Below, piece after piece: positions 14,690-16,487 of a stretch of DNA of 16,487 nt; the stretch's first letter is position 1, and the number at the start of each line of letters is the position of its first letter. Origin of the DNA: Myxococcales bacterium UBA5297 (GTDB lineage Bacteria; Myxococcota; Myxococcia; Myxococcales; UBA5297); NCBI GenBank assembly GCA_002408385.1, contig DHSB01000126.1, positions 50,056 through 66,542 of the forward strand, written 5' to 3'. The notes under the pieces are model-generated. The model worked only from the letters and a program-made list of their open reading frames with translations. It did no database searches and was not told where the DNA came from. Position numbers and translations under genes: made by a program.

Positions 14690-14811
14690 GTCCCAGAGCG
14701 CAACAGCGGCCGCCCACGACAGACCAGCAATTCGATGAATTGGTGAGACTCGACGGACGGTTGGCGACCGCCCGGGTCTTTGGAGCGCCTTTTGCCTAGG
14801 GCGAGCCCGCC

Positions 14812-15489
14812 ATGCCACGAACCCCGCGCCGCAACCTGGTCGACTGCCCATCGACGAACCACTGCACGTTCCGCTGCCACGACTCGATGCCCGTCTTCGA
14901 GGACGAGCGCATGGCGCTCAAGTTCCTGGAGTTGATCGCCAAGTACAAGCTCACATACGGCATCCTGATCCATGCCTATTGCCTAATGTCCACCCACCCG
15001 CACGTGCTGCTCACATCGACGCGTGGCCAGCCGGCCTTCAGCGCATTCTGGCAGTGCGTGAATCAGGCGCTGGCGAAGTACTACAACAAGGTGCACGGCA
15101 GACGCGGCCAGGTCGTGATGGAGCGTCTTCGCAGCCCGATGATCGAGCCGGGCGGGCGGCATCTCCTCACGGTCATGCGCTATATCGACCTCAATCCCGT
15201 CCGTGCCGGAGCGTCATCAAGCCCCAAGGATTGGCGGTTCTCGAGCTACCGCTTCTACGCCTTCGGAGAGACCAACCCCTTGATTGACGAAATCCCCGAC
15301 TACCACGCACTTGGATCTACCTCGGCGCAAAGGCGCCTCGCTTACCAGCACCTGTTTGCCCAGCCATTGATCGCCCACCTCCTCGAGCGCCAGCCGCAAT
15401 TCACCCTGGCAGACTTCATCGGAAGCGATTCCTGGCTCGATCGTCGCCGGCAGGTGCGCGCGGGAGAGCAGTATCAGCGGTTCGGGTGA
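14812..15489 (+). CDS. Y1/HUH transposase, REP-associated (RAYT) type
   Basis: A 225-residue protein, the usual length for RAYT proteins. The HUH motif is H62-P-H64 in AYCLMSTHPHVLL, where other members have MPNHxHLL. The probable catalytic Tyr124 is in MRYIDLNPVRAG, followed by WRFSSYRFYAFG, another family signature. In between is ALAKYYNKVHGRRGQVVMERLRS, matching the conserved YxxYFNxxHxRxG block. The C-terminal part (about 165-225) is basic and helical, probably DNA-binding. All expected residues are present, so it may be active as a single-strand DNA nuclease/transferase acting on hairpins. No TnpB gene and no IS605-type ends were seen; instead palindromes of the window-wide repeat family flank it, which favours RAYT over IS200/IS605. 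The Shine-Dalgarno is weak (AGGG, 10 nt upstream). Confidence 0.88.
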   Translation: MPRTPRRNLVDCPSTNHCTFRCHDSMPVFEDERMALKFLELIAKYKLTYGILIHAYCLMSTHPHVLLTSTRGQPAFSAFWQCVNQALAKYYNKVHGRRGQVVMERLRSPMIEPGGRHLLTVMRYIDLNPVRAGASSSPKDWRFSSYRFYAFGETNPLIDEIPDYHALGSTSAQRRLAYQHLFAQPLIAHLLERQPQFTLADFIGSDSWLDRRRQVRAGEQYQRFG

Positions 15490-15504
15490 GCCGCGGGACG
15501 GCTC
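15488..15504 (+). terminator. Hairpin at the Y1 transposase stop codon
   Basis: GAGCCG and CGGCTC pair perfectly around a 5-nt loop, and the stem begins within the TGA stop. There is no T-run, so it may act as a weak terminator or simply protect the mRNA end. Confidence 0.35.
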
Positions 15505-15543
15505 GACATCGTCGCCAGCGTGCCCCGAAGCAGCATCGACAGT

Positions 15544-15564
15544 CCCCTGTGCCTGCGCACCGAC
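15544..15564 (+). repeat. Half-copy of the large hairpin, downstream of the Y1 transposase
   Basis: CTGTGCCTGCGCACCGAC resembles the right half of the hairpin at 14656-14689 (CCGTGCCCGGGCGCACCGAC), with the last 10 nt identical and two bases of the bulge missing. With the upstream copy it would bracket the transposase. The match is short, so chance is not excluded. Confidence 0.4.
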
Positions 15565-15689
15565 CGCCGTCGAGCGGTTCCTTGCCACTTCGCGCCATTA
15601 CTTGAGGTACCAACATCGGCCGTGTCCTCGCTTGGGTGTCGATCTCTAACTGATCGAAATTACCTAGGTTGTTCACAGCTCTGGCGGCA

Positions 15690-15713
15690 ATTCATGACGA
15701 ACTTGTCATGAAT
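15690..15713. repeat. 9-bp inverted repeat in a lower-GC spacer
   Basis: ATTCATGAC and GTCATGAAT are perfect 9-bp arms around GAACTT. It lies in the 15600-15735 stretch, visibly richer in A/T than the rest of the window, just outside the insertion sequence. It could be an operator, part of another mobile element, or a terminator without a T-run. The spacer 15490-15736 shows no gene. Confidence 0.6.
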
Positions 15714-15736
15714 GCGCGTCCGCAGAGAAAAAGAAG

Positions 15737-15801
15737 GGCGGTCTCCTGCTAGGATTCACGGCTGTTCAAGGGCTGTGAACCGACCAAACAGGAAACCGCC
15801 A
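15737..15801 (+). promoter_or_regulatory. Leader hairpin covering the transposase ribosome binding site
   Basis: GGCGGTCTCCTG (15737-15748) is complementary to CAGGAAACCGCC (15789-15800) at 11 of 12 positions. Inside it GATTCACGGCT (15753-15763) pairs with GGCTGTGAACC (15771-15781), with G-U pairs and one mismatch. The 3' arm holds AGGA and ends one nt before the ATG. A transcript entering from outside the element would fold this and hide the ribosome binding site, as known for other insertion sequences. The 5' arm is probably close to the left end of the IS. Confidence 0.55.
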
Positions 15802-16487
15802 ATGCCAACGTACCACGGGACCGATCTGACGCAATTCAGCGCGTAGTCGAAGCTCCAGGCCTTCATCGAGAAGAGCCGAGCGGAGCCCGGCTCGTTCGAG
15901 GAATTCGAGGTCGCGCTCGGCGAACAGGTGCGTGCGCTCGAGAATGAGGTGAAGGCGGAGCAGTTGGCCCGGTACGACATCGATGCGCAGACCATCGTGG
16001 TGGCAGGCGTGACGATGAACCTGTGCCTGAAGAAGGAGAAGAAGAGGTTCCTGACCAGCTCGGGTCCGGTGGAGGTGCCGCGCAACCTGTTCCGTCCCTC
16101 GGGATGTGGCAAGGCCGTGTGCCCACTGGAGCTTCGCGCGGGGATCGTGGGCGGCATCTGCACGCCGGCGCTGGCGCGCATGGTGGGCTACTCCATGGGC
16201 CGCATGACGTCGGCGGAGTCGGCCGCGCTCTTCCGGGAGTTCGGCATCGAGGGCCCGTCGAGCAGCACCTGCGACCGGCTTCCAAAGGTAGTCGGCAAGG
16301 CCTGGGAAGCGCACCGTGTCGAGTGGGAGGAGGCGTTGCGCGCCGCGGAGACAGTGCCGGAGGAGGCCAGGGTTCTGGCGGTGTCGCTCGACGGGGTGAT
16401 GGTGCCGGACAAGGAGGCGCAGGCCGAGGCGAAGGTGAAGCGCGAGGAGAAGCGCAAGAGCCTCGCGAAGGCCACGGGCGGCCCGGC
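15802..16487 (+). pseudogene. ISKra4-family transposase with amber codon at position 15, 3' end outside window
   Basis: ATG 15802 gives MPTYHGTDLTQFSA, then TAG (15844-15846), then an open frame to the window end (213 codons). After the stop the sequence is a clear ISKra4-type transposase: SKLQAFIEK, EEFEVALGEQVRALENEV, LARYDIDAQTIVVAGV, VCPLELRAGIVGGICTPALA, DRLPKVVGKAWEAHRVEWEEALR and VAVSLDGVMVPDK, the last containing the first Asp of the DDE triad. The continuous frame on both sides shows a single-base nonsense change (for example from CAG or GAG) and not a frameshift. The copy is either recently dead, restarted downstream, or suppressed. The later catalytic residues lie outside the window. 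Confidence 0.85.

Larger units (their letters stand above)
14489..14811. other. Divergent intergenic region carrying repeat-family palindromes
   Basis: The 323-nt gap separates the minus-strand CsgG-like gene from the plus-strand Y1 transposase. It holds a simple core at 14628-14638, the large hairpin at 14656-14689 and an AT-rich perfect palindrome CAATTC-GAT-GAATTG at 14728-14742, which could be an operator. On the minus strand near 14567-14545, GGTAT occurs twice 10 nt apart. I see no convincing -35/-10 pair and no extra gene. Confidence 0.6.
15737..16487 (+). mobile_element. ISKra4-family insertion sequence, left part
   Basis: The transposase frame is of the ISKra4 type and is cut by the window edge. 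The left boundary is estimated from the start of the leader inverted repeat and the change in base composition; the real terminal inverted repeat and target duplication cannot be confirmed without the right end. Confidence 0.6.

Noticed and set aside
14812..15489. An IS200/IS605 element with accessory TnpB
   Set aside because: No TnpB gene is present, and the flanks carry dispersed palindromes that fit a RAYT better. Not fully excluded without genome-wide copy data.

Overview
The window is very GC-rich, with strong G/C preference at third codon positions. It carries a gene mix typical of Myxococcota or other 'deltaproteobacterial' soil and sediment lineages: an adenylate/guanylate cyclase, a Ser/Thr kinase with zinc ribbon and TPRs, a VIT/vWA lipoprotein, CsgG-like/TPR proteins and a HUH (Y1) transposase. 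No rRNA, tRNA or CRISPR array was seen. All family names here come from reading motifs by eye; no database search was run.

Layout. 1-182: edge sequence with a REP-like inverted repeat. 183-3339 (minus): a likely operon of a PAS/class III cyclase, a membrane-anchored protein with a C-terminal RING/treble-clef-like zinc site, and a HAD phosphatase. 3340-3564: divergent intergenic region. 3565-7535 (plus): a VIT-vWA lipoprotein overlapping by 4 nt a membrane-anchored seven-repeat beta-propeller protein. 7536-9446: a decaying stretch holding a tandem palindromic repeat, a frameshifted membrane-protein remnant, and what looks like the wreck of an arsenosugar (rSAM/selenodomain-associated) cluster. 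In that cluster only the TIGR04282-type transferase is intact, between a truncated peroxidase-like ORF and a degraded TIGR04283-type glycosyltransferase. 9483-14488: a CsgG-like/TPR protein, a Ser/Thr kinase, and a shorter convergent CsgG-like paralogue. 14489-15564: a Y1 (REP-associated type) transposase with a large palindrome upstream and a half-copy downstream. 15737-16487: the left part of an ISKra4-type insertion sequence, with an amber codon near the transposase start and a leader hairpin covering its ribosome binding site; it runs off the window.

The most interesting pattern is a dispersed palindrome family with core GTGCC-S-GGCAC, or its inside-out form GGCAC-S-GTGCC. It occurs in tandem at 7588-7641, singly at 8102-8114, inside two protein-coding genes (12801-12836 and 13925-13969), and beside the Y1 transposase (14628-14638, 14656-14689, half-copy 15544-15564). 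In both genes it keeps the frame and encodes Pro/Gly-rich 'VPGT' linkers. A paralogue in the same window that lacks the insert gives a built-in before/after comparison. I infer a RAYT/REP system whose repeats have colonised protein linkers.
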